Positions 4,667 to 5,456 of a stretch of 5,456 nt of DNA are shown in pieces. The notes beneath the pieces are model-generated. The model did not search any database. It was not told the DNA's origin and saw only the letters and a program-made list of their open reading frames with translations. Positions within the stretch are counted from its first letter, which is position 1. Every line of letters begins with the position of its first letter. The stretch comes from Saprospiraceae bacterium (GTDB lineage: Bacteria > Bacteroidota > Bacteroidia > Chitinophagales > Saprospiraceae): NCBI GenBank assembly GCA_016714085.1, contig JADJNW010000036.1:1-5456 (forward strand), given 5' to 3'. Both the position numbers and the translations under genes were made by a program.

Positions 4667-5225
4667 ATGACAATTAATTGGTAAAAATCGTAAAGAGAAG
4701 CTATCTCCTGGTATTTCTGAATGAAAAGCCGCGAAAGCCGCTTTTATAAAAAAGGGAATCAAATTATAGAAGCGGAGGCTGTACCACTCGAAAATATCGT
4801 GGTCTTACGAAAAGCACCACAAACCGCGTCGGGCAACACAATGTATGAAATCCCGGTGTGCCCTAACTCTTAATCGCACCAACGTCCCTTCGGGGCTTGG
4901 ATTTTAATCACCAAACAACAGGTCGCGCTGTATAAAACGCGGGAAATTATGGAAACTGTTAAATAGCAAAAGAAGAATTTTAAGCGCTAATCGAGGCGCA
5001 ACAATTCGGCTGAAAAATTTTGCGAAATTTTTCAACCCGGAATTTACAGAAGTTGTAACACCAACAGACGTCCTCGCTTCATAGAGGTCAGCAGATCAAC
5101 TACCTCCTCCCTGACGGAGAGGATTAAAACCTGGTCAGGGAAGACCCCGGGATGGGCGGTACTGGTGAAGCAACTTCCAGTCGCATGACGACTATATTAT
5201 AGAACAGCAAACAGGAAAAAAATAA
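4667..5225 (+). pseudogene. Heavily frameshifted hypothetical protein, about 186 aa if repaired
   Basis: The region reads as one protein only by moving among the three plus frames: MTINW; GKNRKEKLSPGISE; an open 50-codon frame (4721-4870) with KKGNQIIEAEAVPLENIVVL and SGNTMYEIPVCP; NRTNVPSGLGF; ITKQQVALYKTREIMETVK; IAKEEF, an in-frame TAA (4981), ALIEAQQFG; KNFAKFFNPEFTEVVTPTDV; GQQINYLLPDGED, an in-frame TAA (5125), NLVREDPGMGGTGEA; and HDDYIIEQQTGKK with TAA at 5223-5225. At least six indels are needed. The coherence and even spacing of the pieces make a single soluble protein of about 180-190 aa likely. The order suggests an N-terminal basic tail, a mixed domain, and a polar acidic end. 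No family recognised. It is preceded by the promoter-like gap at 4490-4666, so it probably begins a new transcript. Confidence 0.5.
5008..5037 (+). repeat. Perfect 10-bp hairpin inside the broken gene
   Basis: TGAAAAATTT (5011-5020) and AAATTTTTCA (5025-5034) are exact inverted copies around a TGCG loop; GG (5008-5009) and CC (5036-5037) add two more pairs after one mismatch. It has no T-tract after it and lies within coding-like sequence (KNFAKFFNPEF), so it is unlikely to be a terminator. It may be a coincidence of an AAATTT-rich codon run. Confidence 0.5.
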
Positions 5226-5244
5226 AAAAAGTATATTTTAACCT

Positions 5245-5456
5245 ATGTGGAATACCTAAACGCCGCCAAACTTGCACCGTGCCGCGGGAATTGAACCCCG
5301 ATCGCCGCAATATGCGGTGAAAAAATTACTTAGAGATGGGCGAAGCAAGTCCTGCGCTAATTGAAGCAAATGAGTTCCTTGCAGAGCAGGGAATGGTAAG
5401 ATGACGAACTTATAGCTGACCCACAAGTGCAATCATATTTGCGCGATCTTTGGCGA
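5245..5456 (+). pseudogene. Frameshifted hypothetical protein, 3' end outside window (partial)
   Basis: The gene probably starts at ATG 5245 or the overlapping GTG 5247, about 20 nt after the previous stop. Pieces in different frames follow one another: VEYLNAAKLAPC; IEPRSPQYAVKKLL; EMGEASPALIEANEFLAEQG up to 5401; and DDELIADPQVQSYLRDLWR, which is open to the window's right edge. Three or more indels are needed. The rebuilt N-terminal ~70 residues are soluble, helical and acidic, with no signal peptide or membrane segment. It continues the rightward direction and is probably co-transcribed with the preceding broken gene. Family not recognised; the remainder lies outside the window. Confidence 0.45.

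Noticed and set aside
4890..5080. Alternative plus frame with a continuous 50-odd codons through RGKLWKLLNSKRRILS
   Set aside because: It is open but has no start codon and an Arg/Ser/Asn/Cys-rich translation; the stitched reading through KTREIMETVK, IAKEEF and ALIEAQQFG is more protein-like.
1..5456. CRISPR array, tRNA, rRNA or insertion sequence
   Set aside because: I saw no regularly spaced repeats, no cloverleaf-like or rRNA-like sequence, and no transposase motifs or terminal inverted repeats.

Overview
The window looks like accessory DNA, probably prophage, phage or another mobile element, from a member of the Bacteroidota. The grounds are AT-rich DNA, tightly packed small genes of unknown function, starts preceded by A-rich stretches instead of a purine Shine-Dalgarno, and several copies of the Bacteroidota -7 promoter element TAnnTTTG. 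No integrase, terminase, capsid, relaxase, tRNA or rRNA is visible, so the element type is inferred. The only named family recognised with good confidence is DUF3850, in a frameshifted gene at 1637-1907.

The layout is divergent, with the switch at about 1910-1957. Two opposed TAnnTTTG boxes flank a palindrome there. Leftward (minus strand) come the DUF3850 gene, a rho-independent terminator, and then a second unit with its own promoter (1510-1540). That unit holds a 78-aa gene, a broken ~88-aa gene, a broken ~180-aa gene, a 63-aa gene and a gene that runs off the left edge. The first three overlap each other (8-nt overlap, then ATGA), so they form one operon.

Rightward (plus strand) come a broken ~42-aa gene and four consecutive genes with predicted membrane segments: a 113-aa two-helix protein, a ~38-aa one-helix protein, a four-helix ~524-aa protein split by a single in-frame TAA, and a ~103-aa protein with an N-terminal helix. 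A 177-bp gap with promoter-like and repeat signals follows, then a heavily broken ~186-aa gene and a gene that runs off the right edge.

Most genes outside 2599-4173 can be read only by changing frame one to several times, yet the stitched translations are coherent. The gaps between called ORFs at 389-1230 and 4490-5456 are therefore mostly damaged coding DNA, not empty spacer. Uncorrected long-read indels are the simplest explanation; real gene decay is the alternative. The most interesting biological object is the membrane-protein cassette at 2147-4489, centred on the ~524-aa protein. Its function cannot be assigned from sequence alone.
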